From positions 30,542,832 through 30,606,831 of the forward strand of contig OX637332.1 of assembly GCA_951799405.1 (NCBI GenBank): 64,000 nt of DNA, read 5' to 3'. The stretch's first letter is position 1. Each line of letters opens with the position of its first letter. The stretch is from Agapetus fuscipes (lineage: Eukaryota; Arthropoda; Insecta; Trichoptera; Glossosomatidae). Of this stretch, positions 45,291 to 57,000 are shown piece by piece. A model generated the notes under the pieces. That model made no database searches, had not been told where the DNA came from, and was given only the letters and a program-made list of their open reading frames with translations. A program made the position numbers and the translations under genes.

Positions 45291-45741
45291 TTTCATCTCA
45301 CGTGAACATAAACTTTGTAAATACTGTCGCCTTTCGCTGAAACTGAACCAAGTTTTTAAGCATAGGCGTCAGCCTCAAAACAACCTACTAGTCAAGGAAC
45401 ACAAACATTTATCGGAAAATGAAATAGTGAAAAAACTCGAAAATCAAATTTTATCATGAGTCGTTATGGCATGTGCCGTTTTGTCACTGTGTCGTTCTAC
45501 CATGGAGCCCCTTGCGTCAGCATGACAGACTAAGCACATGCATTTGTTGAACAAGACGCAGGAATGCAGTTGTACACTGATTGATGGCTGGTTGTCATGG
45601 GAACAAGCTATTCATATGGAGAGACGAAAAGTGAGAGGTGATTAATCAAACGTTTAGCATATTAATGCACCTACTGTTGACAGGACGAACAAAGCACACA
45701 AGGTTCGTCTAATTAAGAAAAATATATATTTTTAAACACCT
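45291..45741. other. Interval without recognised gene
   Basis: A short LINE-A-like scrap at 45300-45400; otherwise unrecognised. Confidence 0.4.
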
Positions 45742-45932
45742 GTACCCGTAGTACGAGATTTTTTTACTTTACTCGAAGTATTGAGTATTCGAAAAAAAAG
45801 TGAACTTGTAAAGCACCTCTGGCAAAACAAGTTTTGAACCTTTTTTTGCCAGAGGTGCTTTACAAGTTCACATACATTCTTCTCGAATACTCATTACTTC
45901 GAGTAAAGTAAAAAAACTCGTACTACGGGTAC
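45742..45932. mobile_element. Foldback MITE with GTACCCGTAGTACGAG ends
   Basis: Arms of about 90 bases are inverted around the short loop ACAAGTTTTGAACC. The terminal 16 bases recur, with one change, at 61290-61531. Confidence 0.85.
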
Positions 45933-45935
45933 TGT

Positions 45936-46010
45936 TGTCGGTCGATAGCTCAGTTGATTGCATTCCATGACGAGAGCTCGGGTTTGAATCCCAACGAGGG
46001 TGTCAGATTT
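45936..46010 (+). mobile_element. SINE-B head fragment
   Basis: Box A GATAGCTCAGTTG (short deletion) and box B GGTTTGAATCCC, ending AGGGTGTCAG. Confidence 0.75.
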
Positions 46011-46019
46011 GTTAATCTA

Positions 46020-46232
46020 AAATATAAAAAAAATATAAATCTAAACTGCAAATATATATATCATTTCGGATTCATATTAAACGCATTCCCACAAGCAGAC
46101 ATGTATAATTTCGCGCTAACACATGCTGCATGTGGACCTACAATATAAAAACCCAATCTCAAATTGACATAAGCCCTGCAACTCTTGCCGACCTTCCCTG
46201 AAACAGGGGTGGCATTAGCAAAGTGAACCAAA
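46020..46232 (-). mobile_element. LINE-A 3' tail copy, 5'-truncated
   Basis: Ends before the ACAGTATGGGTGGTCAGCC segment. Confidence 0.8.
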
Positions 46233-46332
46233 AATCCGAACTAACGGCGGCATCTTGTACAACTTTACTTTCGATAGTAAAACGTGAAATTAGTTGAATA
46301 GTTAAAGTTTAAATAGTATTTCGTACCGGCCA

Positions 46333-46430
46333 AGACCGGTCCGTAGTCTGGTGGTTACAACACTTGTGACTCGTGAATGGAAGGTTGTGGGTTTGAATCC
46401 CGGCGGCGCACAAAAAAAATATAATTTATC
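46333..46430 (+). mobile_element. SINE-C head
   Basis: Box A and box B (GGTTTGAATCCC) then an A-rich end; body missing. Confidence 0.7.
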
Positions 46431-46721
46431 ATAAAAATATACAATATTAGGTATACGAAAATTCTTTGAGAAAAAAGGAAATAAAGAGAAGTGAAGGAAT
46501 AATTATAAGAAATAAATACTTTCGCTTAACGGTAGAATAAATGAATAAATAGAACGCGTTATTTTGTATATAAGTTTGCCGTTTGAAATTTGACTATCTC
46601 TCCGATAAATTCTACAATCAAGATTTTAATCCGAGAAAACACAATATATAGCATTGAGAAAACCGAGTAACAAATCTAAGAGACTTTACTTTGATCTATA
46701 ATCTAAGTTGCAAAGATAACC

Positions 46722-46996
46722 TTAAAGGTAAGTATGTTCCTTGACTTATAGGTTGGTATGCGGCTGACCACCCATGCCGTAAAAATGGTTCACTTTGCCA
46801 ATGTCACCCCTGTCTCAGGGAAGGACGGCAAGAGTTACAGGGTGTATGTCCATTTGAGATTTGGTTTTTATGTTGTCCACATGTGGCATGTGTTAGCGCG
46901 AAATTATACATGTCTGCTTGTGGGAATGCATTTAATATAAACCTTAAATGATATATATCTTTGCAGCTTCGATTAGATTAGATTAGATTAGATTAC
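46722..46996 (+). mobile_element. LINE-A 3' tail copy
   Basis: Full tail, four ATTAG units. A few bases of an opposite copy's end (46692-46717) precede it. Confidence 0.87.
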
Positions 46997-47149
46997 ACAA
47001 GCAGAATTTCTAAGTTTGAACTTACATGTGTCTGTTTTCTACTTTGTGGGTATGCATTTAATATGAATTTTAAGTGAAGCTTTTCATGAGCATTCTTTAT
47101 GATTAGTTCACTTATTTTGTGAAGTTCAAATGTTTTATTTACAATTTCT

Positions 47150-47596
47150 CAAATCGAAGTAAAAGAAGTATGCAAGGACCCAAATAAATGGCGGTTGATC
47201 TGTAATGCTGGCGTTTAGGCTTTTAAAAAATATTTTTCACTTTCTTAAAATAATATGTTTTGTAGGCTTTAATTTTTTACTGTTTAATTGTTTAATGTTT
47301 ATTTGTTTTATATACTCAAATGTAATTAATTACTTGTATTCCTTGACTGATAGGTTGGTATGAGGCTGACCACCCATACTGTAAAAAATGGTTCACTTTG
47401 CCAATGTCACCCCTGTTTCAGGGAAGGTCGGCAAGAGTTGCAGGGCTTATGTTAATTTGAGAATGGGTTTTTATATTGAAGGTTCACATGCGGCATGTGT
47501 GACCGCGAAATTATGCATGTCTGCTTGTGGGAATGCATTTAATATGAATCTCAAATGATACATATCTTTGCAGCTTAGATTTAGATTTAGATTTAG
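47150..47596 (+). mobile_element. LINE-A 3' end, ATTTAG type
   Basis: RT end 'AAGGACCCAAATAAATGGCG', 3' UTR, full tail, and three ATTTAG units at the terminus. Confidence 0.86.
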
Positions 47597-47632
47597 TGAA
47601 TCAGCACTTATTCAATTTCACATTTAAGGTGG

Positions 47633-47865
47633 CGATATATTGACAATTAAGGCTCATATTTAATGAATGCCCACAAACAGGCACATGTAAGTTCTTTTTT
47701 ACACATGGTGCATGAGTATGTACAAAATAAACAAAACCTCACATGAACATACATTTTGTAACTCCTGCCGCCTTTCCCATAAACCGAATTGACATTGACA
47801 AGAGTGAACCAAGTTTTTACAGCATGGGGGTTCAGGCTCATACCAACCAATAAGTTAAGGAAAAC
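47633..47865 (-). mobile_element. LINE-A 3' tail copy, diverged
   Basis: Older copy with many substitutions ('CCTTTCCCATAAACCG'). Confidence 0.75.
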
Positions 47866-47894
47866 AGCATAAAAAGTAAAAAATGTTTATCGAA

Positions 47895-48165
47895 AGGCCG
47901 ATCGTAGTTTAGGGGTAAACGCCATTAAAAAAACGAAGGGGGGTTCTATCCCCAGCGGAGCACAAGAAAAATCATTTAATTGTCAAATATGCTTAATTAA
48001 TAATTGGGTTGACCGAATTATTTGCATTCATCAAAGATTGAACACAAAAGGTTGATCTAGCCTTACAAAAAATTGACGCTGAATAACGACAAACAAGAAT
48101 GCAGAGGGCTCTTGAGGTGTAATATCCACATAAAAAAATCACAGAATAAATCAGACTGATATTTA
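47895..48165 (+). mobile_element. Diverged SINE-C with L2-derived 3' module
   Basis: Decayed head (GATCGTAGTTTAGGGGTAA), short body, then GCAGAGGGCTCTTGAGGTGT. Confidence 0.7.
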
Positions 48166-48688
48166 TATCGCGTTTCTAAACATAAGAATAAATATATTTT
48201 TATTAGAAAATGTGATCGTTCTTTAATTGTTAATTTAATTTTTACAAGGTATTGTTAAACAGAATGGTCTAAAAATCAATAAATTCTTCGGCAACACTAG
48301 ATGTGCATATTTACAACAATTGCAAGAATAAAAAAATGCCATAGTGTTCCTTTCACTCCGCGAACAAAGTAACACCAAATTTGAGTGTTTCCTTCATAGA
48401 GGAAATATACATAAAAATTTCAACAGAGTATTACAACACAGACAATTAAAAGAAAATGTATTTGAAGTAATTTGGAACATGCGCAAACAATAACACAATA
48501 ATTTAGTTGTTACATGAATATAATAAAGCGATATTTTGCAACTGAAAAAATACTAAAATAATATCACTTGTAGGTACATGGTAAAAAGCTATTTTTGAAT
48601 AATGTATGACGATAAAAAGATCCATTCAAAAAATCTAAGTAGCAAATATAGTGTATGGTGTACACAAAATAAACCAAAATGCATAAAA
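48166..48688. other. AT-rich interval, nothing recognised
   Basis: No coding or repeat signal recognised. Confidence 0.4.
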
Positions 48689-49135
48689 ATAAACCCATGA
48701 AGAAGTTTATGACTCTGGAGGAAACGAAAGAAGTGTGTAAGGACAGAAAGAAATGGCGGTTGATCTGTGATGTTGGCGGCTAAGGTTTTTAAATTAGAAT
48801 TTGTTTTATGTTAGTTTTTGGTGTCCATACATGTTATAATTTGTTGATATTAAAAATGTAATTTGTTGTGTATGTTCTTTGACTTATATAGGTTGGTATG
48901 CAGCTGACCACCCATGCAGTAGAAAATGGTTCACTTTGCCAATGTCCCCACAGTTTCAGGGAAGGTCGGCAGGAGTTGCAGAGTGTATGTTCATTTAAGA
49001 TTAGGGTTTTTATATTGTAGGACCACATGCGGCATGTTTAAGCACAAACTTATACGTGTCTGTTATGTGAAAATGCATTTAATGTGAATCTTTAATGTTA
49101 CATATATTTTGCAACTTAGATTAGATTAGATTAGA
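48689..49135 (+). mobile_element. LINE-A 3' end
   Basis: RT C-terminus (EETKEVCKDRKKWRLICDVG-like, ending at a stop in GGCGGCTAAGG), 3' UTR, full tail and ATTAG array. Confidence 0.88.
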
Positions 49136-49216
49136 TGAACATCAACTATGCAAATCCTGCCGCGTTTCTCTGAAACCGGGATGGCATTGGTAAAAGTGAA
49201 TCAAGTTTTAACAGCA
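49136..49216 (-). mobile_element. LINE-A tail fragment
   Basis: Reverse of the TCACTTTTACCAATGCCATC region. Confidence 0.65.
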
Positions 49217-49227
49217 AGGAGAGTCAA

Positions 49228-49314
49228 TTGTATATTTTTGTGCTCCGCTGGGATTCGAACACACCACCTTCCATTTACGAGTCCGAAGCGTTACCCACTA
49301 GACTACGGACAGGT
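49228..49314 (-). mobile_element. SINE-C head
   Basis: Head region only; box B reversed GGATTCGAACAC. Confidence 0.7.
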
Positions 49315-49544
49315 CCGTAAATAGGTGCACTGCTGCCGTTTTAATTTATTTAAATTATTCACTGCAAGAATTTAATGTACAGATTTACGTCACCCGTGGA
49401 CACATACAACGGATCCAAACTCACTTTCAAACGCAACCAGCGATAGAGCCGCACATACCACCGCACGCTTGTTTATTGCATACGAGTAATCACTAGAAAT
49501 AATTAATAATGTAAAAATTAAAATAAAATATTCGCGTATCTAAT

Positions 49545-49715
49545 GTAAGTTGCAAATATATATGTAACATTGGGGATTCACATTACATGCATTTTCACAA
49601 GAAGACAAGTATAAGTTCGCATTTGCACATGCCGCATGTGGACCTACAGCATAAAAACCTAAATCTCAAATGAACATTCACCCTGCAACTCTTCCCTGAA
49701 ACAGGGGTGATACCG
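49545..49715 (-). mobile_element. LINE-A 3' tail copy, 5'-truncated
   Basis: Ends at CTTCCCTGAAACAGGGGTGA. Confidence 0.8.
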
Positions 49716-49825
49716 GGAGATACACAATAACTAGTAGAGGCAGGCTCGCTATTCCTGAACAGATCTAAACACTAAAGGGATCATGGAAGCATGTCTGCCG
49801 CTATATTAGGTTGAGATTCTATTCT

Positions 49826-49935
49826 ACTTATATAGTGTTACTTCTTGCAGCATTATCCCCGAAGGGTTTCGCATGTGGACAATGGAAGCTTTTTATTTTT
49901 AGTTACACTAAATATGTACTTTAGTTGCGTTATTT
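49826..49935 (-). mobile_element. SINE-B 3' fragment
   Basis: Reverse of the TTCGGGGATAATGCTGCAAG region, with an inverted scrap of the same end. It lies only about 20 bases past the donor of the next exon. Confidence 0.65.
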
Positions 49936-49956
49936 ACATAAAATAATAAGACATAC

Positions 49957-50496
49957 CGTTTCTGCAGGGGAGTGTATTTCAATATCAACTTCTTCAACAG
50001 TCTCCAACTGATTAATCCATCTCGAAACTAAATCTCCATGATAAGGTTTGTGCGACTTCTTCTTGTACAGCCTCTCGGTCTTCAAATTTTTACACGAATT
50101 CAAGAAGGCCTTGCTCATCGAAGACGAGTCTCCGTCAGAAGAAAACCTGCATCCAGAATCAGTGTCGTCATACAAGGAAGCGTCTTCATACAAAGACGAA
50201 GAAGCATGACTGTTTCTTTGATTGTCATCCGGTTCATCCACCCAGTGCGTACTGACATTTGTCGGTTCATCATATATGTAGTTTGATTCGGATCCTTTGA
50301 AGATGCTTGACGCTCTGGAAGGAGGTCTATCAGGCGCGTATCTATAAAGCACCCAAGGTTCTCGAAGCACTTCCAAATTTTCCACAGCACCAGGTTTGTT
50401 TCTGGATGCGAAGCAGTCGCACGGTGATTGGGATCGCTTCTTGGCGTACAAAGTGTCGATGCTTCTCGAGGTGTTCGACGATATGGTGGAGCACAT
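49957..50496 (-). CDS. Ser-rich first exon, unassigned
   Basis: ATG at 50496 (context GAAATGT) has an in-frame TAA about 50 bases upstream, and no good acceptor lies between, so this looks like a first coding exon. The donor is GAAACG/GTATGT; the exon ends in phase 0 at 49957. The 180 codons are hydrophilic: SRSIDTLYAKKRSQSPCD near the start, then SSLYEDASLYDDTDSG, SSDGDSSSMSKAF, and HGDLVSRWINQLETVEEVDI near the end. No domain recognised. It could splice to the phase-0 acceptor at 24478. Assignment to the WDR47-like gene is inference. Confidence 0.65.
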
Positions 50497-50720
50497 TTCT
50501 GGTTTATTTTGGTTTATTTCTGGTGTTGTTTATTTTGTTTTTAACTATTGTGAGCACAATGTTCCGCGGGCGCGCGTACAGCTTAACTAATTTGCAATGA
50601 AAAAATCAACGCAAATAAAATGAAATTGCACTTTCTCTCTCCGAGTGTGATTACATTGTTAATATAAAGCGATCGCTGATTAGGATGCAAACGATGCGCA
50701 AGCGGCTAATGCAAGCCACA
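50497..50720 (-). promoter_or_regulatory. Putative 5' UTR/promoter of the 49957-50496 exon
   Basis: Upstream of the ATG on the minus strand, with a GC-rich patch (CGCGCGCCCGCGG) and no coding continuation. No TATA box or clear initiator identified. Confidence 0.3.
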
Positions 50721-50745
50721 CGCGAACACTTTTGGATGCCAGTGT

Positions 50746-51085
50746 TAGACCGGTGCGTTGTCTAGTGGTAACGCTTCAGACTTGTAAATGGAAGATTGTG
50801 GGTTCTAACTCCGGCGGAGCAAAAAATGCTCCTCGCTGGGTTGAAAATATCATAAACTTTTACCAAAGACCGGTCACCGAAGATCCATCCAGCCTCACAG
50901 AAATAGGATCTTGCTTGAAATTTTTTAACTCCCAATGCTGTAAAAACTTGGTCCACCTTTACCAATGCCACCCCGATTTCAGGGAAAGGCTGCAGGAGTT
51001 GCAAAATTTGCGTGTTCATGTAAGGTTACTTTAATTTTGAAAAATTACACAGAGAGCGTGTGTGAGCGTGAACTCACACGTGTCT
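50746..51085 (+). mobile_element. SINE-C followed by a LINE-A tail
   Basis: SINE-C 50746-50925 (decayed box B GGTTCTAACTCC), then a diverged LINE-A tail from CCCAATGCTGTAAAAACTTGG to about 51085. Confidence 0.75.
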
Positions 51086-51574
51086 TGCATGCCAAACAAA
51101 ACTGATCATGTTTCGCACGCATAGCGTACGGGCTGTCGACCGTCCCGACCCGAATCCAACTACACTCATTACAGACAGAACGTCGAATACCTACATGTTA
51201 ACTATAGAAACTTAAACGCTCTCTAGAGGCTCTGTATTAGTTTCCATACATTTTTGTAATGTGGTGAAGTATACTCGAGGTGCAGACAAAGAGCCGCTCA
51301 TTATATCACTGGCATTTCATCCAACGTTACGTGTTGAGTAACGCTTCGTTCCGACGCTGGCTCGCTGTGTATCTGCAATGGGCATAAATCACACATCATG
51401 CGGCCGAATCAATTACGATGTTAGAGCTGCACAATAGGCGTTGCGATATCCGTCCAATATACATGCCAATCTCGAGCGCAAAACTTAAAAATAACTAAAA
51501 ACTTAAAAATAACGATAAAATTATGGAAACATAAATGGCGGCAGATGCGATTTTTTAATTTAGTTTTGTACAAC
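51086..51574. other. Interval without recognised feature
   Basis: Moderately GC-rich, probably single-copy; no open frame of note. Confidence 0.4.
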
Positions 51575-51755
51575 AATTTTAATTAAAAAAACTGTTTTTA
51601 TAGCATAGTTTTATTTTCACATTTTTTTGAGTTTACAATGCCTAAGCGCTATCGGACTTTATCCGTCCGTCTTCAGAGACTAACTGAGGTTAACAACAAA
51701 AGGGTCAAAATTCAAGGTGGGAAAGAGAAAGTGGGTGGGGTTTTTCGGGCAGGTA
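51575..51755 (-). mobile_element. Hammerhead-like dispersed unit, copy 2
   Basis: Inverted copy of 39940-40125. The motif (51680-51640) has GUCU/AGGC stem I, CUGAAGA, extra C, GGAC/GUCC stem II, GAUA, AGCGCU and U. Compared with copy 1, stem I and stem II bases differ but pairing is kept. Confidence 0.55.
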
Positions 51756-51944
51756 CTGTTAGAAGGGGAGAAGGACTATTTATTTGCTTATTAATTATAT
51801 TGTTTCAAGGGCAATAAGTTGTCTGCCTTTGCACCCCGAGTGGAGGACCTTTACTCCTGTTGTATCAAAAGAATGGTACTTTTCTAAACAGTGCAAGTGG
51901 TCCGCCATCTCAGAGTACCCAGTCAGACCCCTAAATGCCCTTTT

Positions 51945-52540
51945 ATGATGATGATGAGTTGATGATTTCTTTATAGCGCCGTTTCGTGATGTAGTCACTC
52001 CAAGGGCGCTGGTTCAAACGATGCCAGAAATTTGCTTGTCTTCAGTGCATTCCGGAACTTTCCATGGTCCTCTAGCTCTCTCACATGATGTGGCAGGTGG
52101 TTCCAGGCCAGAGGGCCATCCACTGCAAATGCACGCTCTCCAAACACTGTGTTAACTCTTCTTACAGGTTCTTCAATCCTTGATTTGGCTCCAGTCTCAG
52201 CTGAGCGCAGTGTTAGGCTTTTTTTGCCGAGGGTGACTGGTTTGATTAAATCAGCGAGATATTTAGGTGTTTTTCCAATTAAAGCTTTGTGGACCATCGT
52301 GCACACTTTGAACTCGATGCGCTCCGGGATACGGAGCCAGTGAAGCTTGTGGAGAAGAGGAGTAATGTGTGTAAATTTCGACTGACCAGCAATCATGCGA
52401 GCGCACGCATTTACGACCAATTGTAGCCTATTTAATTGACATTTTGGTTGGCCTGCATATAAGCTATTGCAGTAGTCTATTTTAGATACCACAAATGCAT
52501 TTACTAAAGCTTTCCTTGCTTCCATTGGTAGACAGTTATT
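51945..52540 (-). pseudogene. L2-like LINE, 3' fragment with long RT C-terminal ORF
   Basis: 176 open codons: FVVSKIDYCNSLYAG, NACARMIAG, ITPLLHKLHWLRIPERIEFK, GERAFAVDGPLAWNHLPHHV. This is the classical C-terminal region of L2/CR1 reverse transcriptases, after the catalytic domain. The 3' UTR has 'GCGCCGTTTCGTGATGTAGT' in reverse and an ATC microsatellite. 5'-truncated, no disabling mutation in what remains. Confidence 0.88.
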
Positions 52541-52799
52541 AACAAGCTTGATTTGCCGTAATCCGTAGAAACTCGAACTAACGGTCTTATTTATTTGACT
52601 TTATTGGCTTATTTCAACATTGGTGGATCTTGAAGTCTACCCTACATACACTTTGCATTGGGTACACGATATACGGTTAACTCCACCACCATCCATGCGA
52701 TCCAAGCGATCCTTTGTGTATATATGTTTTTCCTTGTATTATTGAATGGTGTTTTCAATTTCCTAAGAATCTAAAACTCACAGAAAAAGGAGTAGATAC

Positions 52800-52890
52800 A
52801 GGTACATTGGCTAGGTATACGAATCTGCACCCCGAGTTTTGAAGATTGCGAAAACTCACCTCGATGGCGTAAATGTAAAAAAAATGTATG
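52800..52890. mobile_element. Short MITE-like segment
   Basis: 'CACCCCGAGTTTTGAAGATT' and ACTCACCTCGATGGCGTAAA are shared in part with 57790-57850 and 60365-60495. Confidence 0.45.
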
Positions 52891-52923
52891 AAAAATAAAT
52901 CACTCTTTAGGAGCGGCGTAGTG

Positions 52924-52959
52924 TCTAATCTAATCTAATCTTATCTAAGTTGCAAAGAT
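52924..52959 (-). mobile_element. LINE-A 3' tail, terminal end (host of the 4.6 kb LINE)
   Basis: ATTAG units and TAAGTTGCAAAGAT. The remainder of the same tail is at 57547-57778. Confidence 0.8.
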
Positions 52960-53096
52960 TTCAGTTTATTTCTGTCCTTCGCACGTGAAGGACGTATATC
53001 TCAAATTAATCGTAATTACCACGCAAATAATTTCAAAAAGTAATTAATTCATTAAACATCGTCGCTTTAATAATAATAACTTATATTGAAATAAAA

Positions 53097-54005
53097 ATGC
53101 AGTGCGGTAACTGCAGTGATAAAATTATTGACAATGAGCAAATGTCATGCTCAAAGTGCAAAAAACATTTCCATTTCACTTGTGTGGGAATGTCCGAGTC
53201 AAATTTCCGTAAATTAAACAGGAATAGAAAAACTAACTGGATGTGCATCGTCTGCAATCATGCAGCCAGAGCCTCTTCACCTCCACCAGCTACTCCGCCA
53301 GCGTCACCAACCCCGACGGCTGACACACTCCTCCTCCTCAGGGAGATGAAGGAGCTAAAGGGTGAGATCCGTGAGATGAAGGACGCTCTAAATTTTTTCT
53401 CTGTGCGCTATGATGAGATGAACACCACCATTGAACGTCTCTCGGAAAACCTCAAAGCAGCAGACAAAAAAATAGCATCACTGAGCGACACCGTCCACAC
53501 TTTGGAAATGTCCAGAGTAGCCGACCAAACCTTTTCGAGGCAAAAAAATGTGGAGATCTCTGGACTACCTATGACTCAGGGAGAGGACCTATACATATCA
53601 TTTAAGGCCATAGCCACAAAACTGGGAGTTCCAGATGTGGCTGCTGACATTGATTCCTGTCACAGGATTCGCCGTCGGCATAATTCTACAACAACGTCAA
53701 ATCTGGACCCACCTGTGATCATCAGCTTTACCATGAAAAGGTCAAAGGACGCCCTGATTGCCGCAATTAAAAAACGAAAGGGTCTCATGACCGAAGAGTT
53801 AGGTTTCTCAAAGAATAATCGACTTTATATTAATGACCACTTAACCCCTAATGCCAAAAAACTCCTTGCGATGACAAAGGAAAAGCAGAGGAATATTGGT
53901 TACAAGTACGTTTGGGTGATGAATTCAAAGATTTTTTTGAGAAAGGACGACCAGTCCCCCAAGATTTATGTGAGCTCAGAAGATATTCTCCATAAATTAA
54001 AATAG
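53097..54005 (+). CDS. LINE ORF1 protein: PHD finger, coiled coil, FP-like C-terminus
   Basis: 302 residues. Residues 3-50 form a PHD-like zinc finger (CGNCSDKII...CSKCKKHFHFTC...WMCIVC). A Pro/Thr-rich linker follows at about 57-75. A coiled coil runs about 80-145 (LLLREMKELKGEIREMKDAL...). From about 150 the sequence resembles the conserved C-terminal part of LINE ORF1 and baculovirus FP25K-type proteins (QKNVEISGLPMTQGEDLYIS, DSCHRIRRR, YKYVWVMNSKIFLRKDD). ORF1 proteins bind the element's RNA as trimers or larger assemblies. Intact, 44 bases before ORF2. Confidence 0.88.
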   Translation: MQCGNCSDKIIDNEQMSCSKCKKHFHFTCVGMSESNFRKLNRNRKTNWMCIVCNHAARASSPPPATPPASPTPTADTLLLLREMKELKGEIREMKDALNFFSVRYDEMNTTIERLSENLKAADKKIASLSDTVHTLEMSRVADQTFSRQKNVEISGLPMTQGEDLYISFKAIATKLGVPDVAADIDSCHRIRRRHNSTTTSNLDPPVIISFTMKRSKDALIAAIKKRKGLMTEELGFSKNNRLYINDHLTPNAKKLLAMTKEKQRNIGYKYVWVMNSKIFLRKDDQSPKIYVSSEDILHKLK

Positions 54006-54049
54006 TCAGCTTAGTTTGTTCATCTTTCTTTATTAACACCACATATACA

Positions 54050-57000
54050 ATGTCTAATTCCTCACTTCCTTATCGTAACGTGTTATCAAATCCCGAAGAT
54101 TTAAAAAAAAAAAAATGTTCTAACAAAGGTCTTTCAATTTATTATCAAAATGTGCGGGGTTTAAGAACTAAAATTAATGAGATCTACTCCAACATACTTC
54201 TTCACGAGTATGATATAATATGTCTTACCGAGACTTGGCTAACTCCTGAGCACTGCGATGCAGAAATTTTTGACAACCGATACACTGTATTTAGGAGAGA
54301 CCGGAGTTATGATACTACCGGTCATAGGCTTGGTGGGGGAGTTGCCATAGCAGTAAAAAATAACTTTAAATGTCACCTTTGCAACTTATTAGGCAACTTG
54401 TCGCACGAAAGTATTTCTATTGAACTTGTTACCCCGAATTCTATTAATAAGATATATATAATCTGCTCATACTATCCCAAAGGTGCTACGGATTTCCATC
54501 TTATTTCAACCCTTTTTGACCATGTGAGTGATAAAATGCTTACACAGCCAGATGATATCTTTATCGTCTTGGGAGATTTCAATCTGCCCAACTTAACTTG
54601 GACACAATCATCGATGGGAAACCATCTGCGTCCCGTTAATATCAATAACCAAAACTGTAACATATCACTTGCAGTCAATAACTTTATCTCTCTTAATGAT
54701 ATTCATCAATACAACTCTTTTAGTAACACTAGCGATCATATCTTGGACCTAGTTTTCCTTAATACACCCTGTTTAGTCACCCACTCTGACTACCCCTTGG
54801 TCAAGATAGACCCCCACCATGTTCCCTTAAATATTTTTGTATATCAGTCTTCTGTAACAGTTTTTCAGTCTGCACCTCGCAAGATATCGCTTTTTCAAAA
54901 AGCAGATTACGACAAAATTCGAAGTGAACTCTCAAAAATAAATTGGTTTAAAGAACTTGATCATCGCAATGCTGAATCGGCTACTTTGCATTTCCATCAT
55001 CTTCTTAACACAATTATACATGAACAAGTACCTTCTTTTACATTAAATAATCAGTCCAGATATAATTTCCCACCCTGGTACTCCATGTCATTAAAGAAGA
55101 TTATCCGTGAAAAATTGAAGTACCACAAACTTTGGAAAATCAATAACAATCCATTAGATTATCTGACATTCAAAACTTTGAGAAAACGCCAAAAGGCAAT
55201 CGAAATTCAATGTCGAAAACGTTTTATAAAAAATACGGAAGACCACATCAAAACTGACCCATGTAATTTTTGGAGTTATGTCAAATCAAAAAGGGGTGCA
55301 TCGGAAATTCCTAATGAAATGACCCTGGACGATCAAAAGTTTTCTAATGGTCTCGATATTTGTAATGCATTTGTCGATTACTTTAATTCCATTTATGAAG
55401 CCCCTGTTCCTGATAACCATAATAATAATAACAGGCTGATTTATTTTAAATTACACATGATAAGAGAGCGCCGTTTTTGTGTGTGTCACACCTCAAGGGC
55501 CCTCTCCGATCATGGATAAGACTTTCTAAACAAGTGTGCCTTGAGTGCTCCTCGAAATACACCCACAGATTTGGAGTTCTTCACTCCGGGTGGCAGTCTG
55601 TTCCACTCCAACCATCTACCTAAGCACAATGGAATCGATGGTGTCTGCGACATTGCCACTATTTTTGTATGTGAAAATGATGTCCGCAAACATCTTCTGG
55701 CAATAGATGGTCGTAAAAGTGCGGGAGCAGATAAAATACATCCATTATTTGCACTGAAGTGTTCAGAGCAATTGGCTTACCCACTCACCCTTATCTTTAA
55801 AAAATCCATTACTGAGGGTGTTTTCCCCAGCCTGTGGAAGACAGCAATCGTTTCTCCAATACACAAATCTAACAGCAAAACTGACATCACCAATTATCGA
55901 CCCATCTCTAAACTCTCAGTCTTTAGTAAAATCTTTGAAAAGATTGTGTATCATCAAATATTTTCTGCAGCTCGTCCTCATATTATTTCCCAACAACATG
56001 GTTTCATAAACAAAAAATCCACTGAGTCCAATCTATTAGAATTTACCGACCAAATTTTTGAAGCATTCAAAAATAAAAATCAAGTTGATGTAATCTACAC
56101 CGATCTTTCTAAAGCATTCGACAAGATTGATCATAACACTCTCTTGAGGAAACTTGCTAATTTTGGAATTCATGGTGATCTACTCAGATGGACTTCTTCT
56201 TACCTAAGTAACAGAAGCCAAGCAGTAGCTACTAAAGGTTTCATATCTAATTTTCTTCCCATATCTTCCGGAGTCCCTCAAGGCTCACATCTTGGTCCTT
56301 TGTTTTTTGTAATATTCATTAATGATATTATCGATTACGCTCCAGATTGCAACTTACTTATTTATGCTGACGATGCAAAAATCTTTAAAAGAATAACCTC
56401 ACAATTGGATTGCAACCTGCTTCAACAAAGTTTGAACAAAATTGAAAAATTCTTTTTATCAAACCATCTTAGCCTTAATATTGACAAATGTAAGGTCATG
56501 ACATTCAGCAGAAAAACAAATAACATATTTTTCAATTATAAATTTGGCAATATGCCCCTTCACCGTACCAATCTAATTAAAGATTTAGGAGTGCTGCTTG
56601 ACAGCAAGCTGGAATTTCATGAACATATTCAACATGCTGTTAATAAATCTTTTAGTTTACTTGGTTTCATTCTGCGACTAAGTAACGAATTTAAATCAAC
56701 AGAAACCATCAAAATGATTTTCAATTCATTCATTAGGTCACGATTAGAATATGCGTCTATTATCTGGAATCCTCATTACAAAAATCAAATTAATTTGATT
56801 GAAAGTGTCCAAAGAAAACTTATTAGGTATCTTAATTATAAAAATTATAGACGCTCTTATTTTTCTCATTACTATCTTTCATCTTGTTCTTTTTATTCTA
56901 TTCAAACTTTGGAATCTCGTAGAACCTACAGGGATGCACTTTATATTTACAAAGTACTAAACAATCAAATTGACTCACCATACATCCTCAGTAAAATGTT

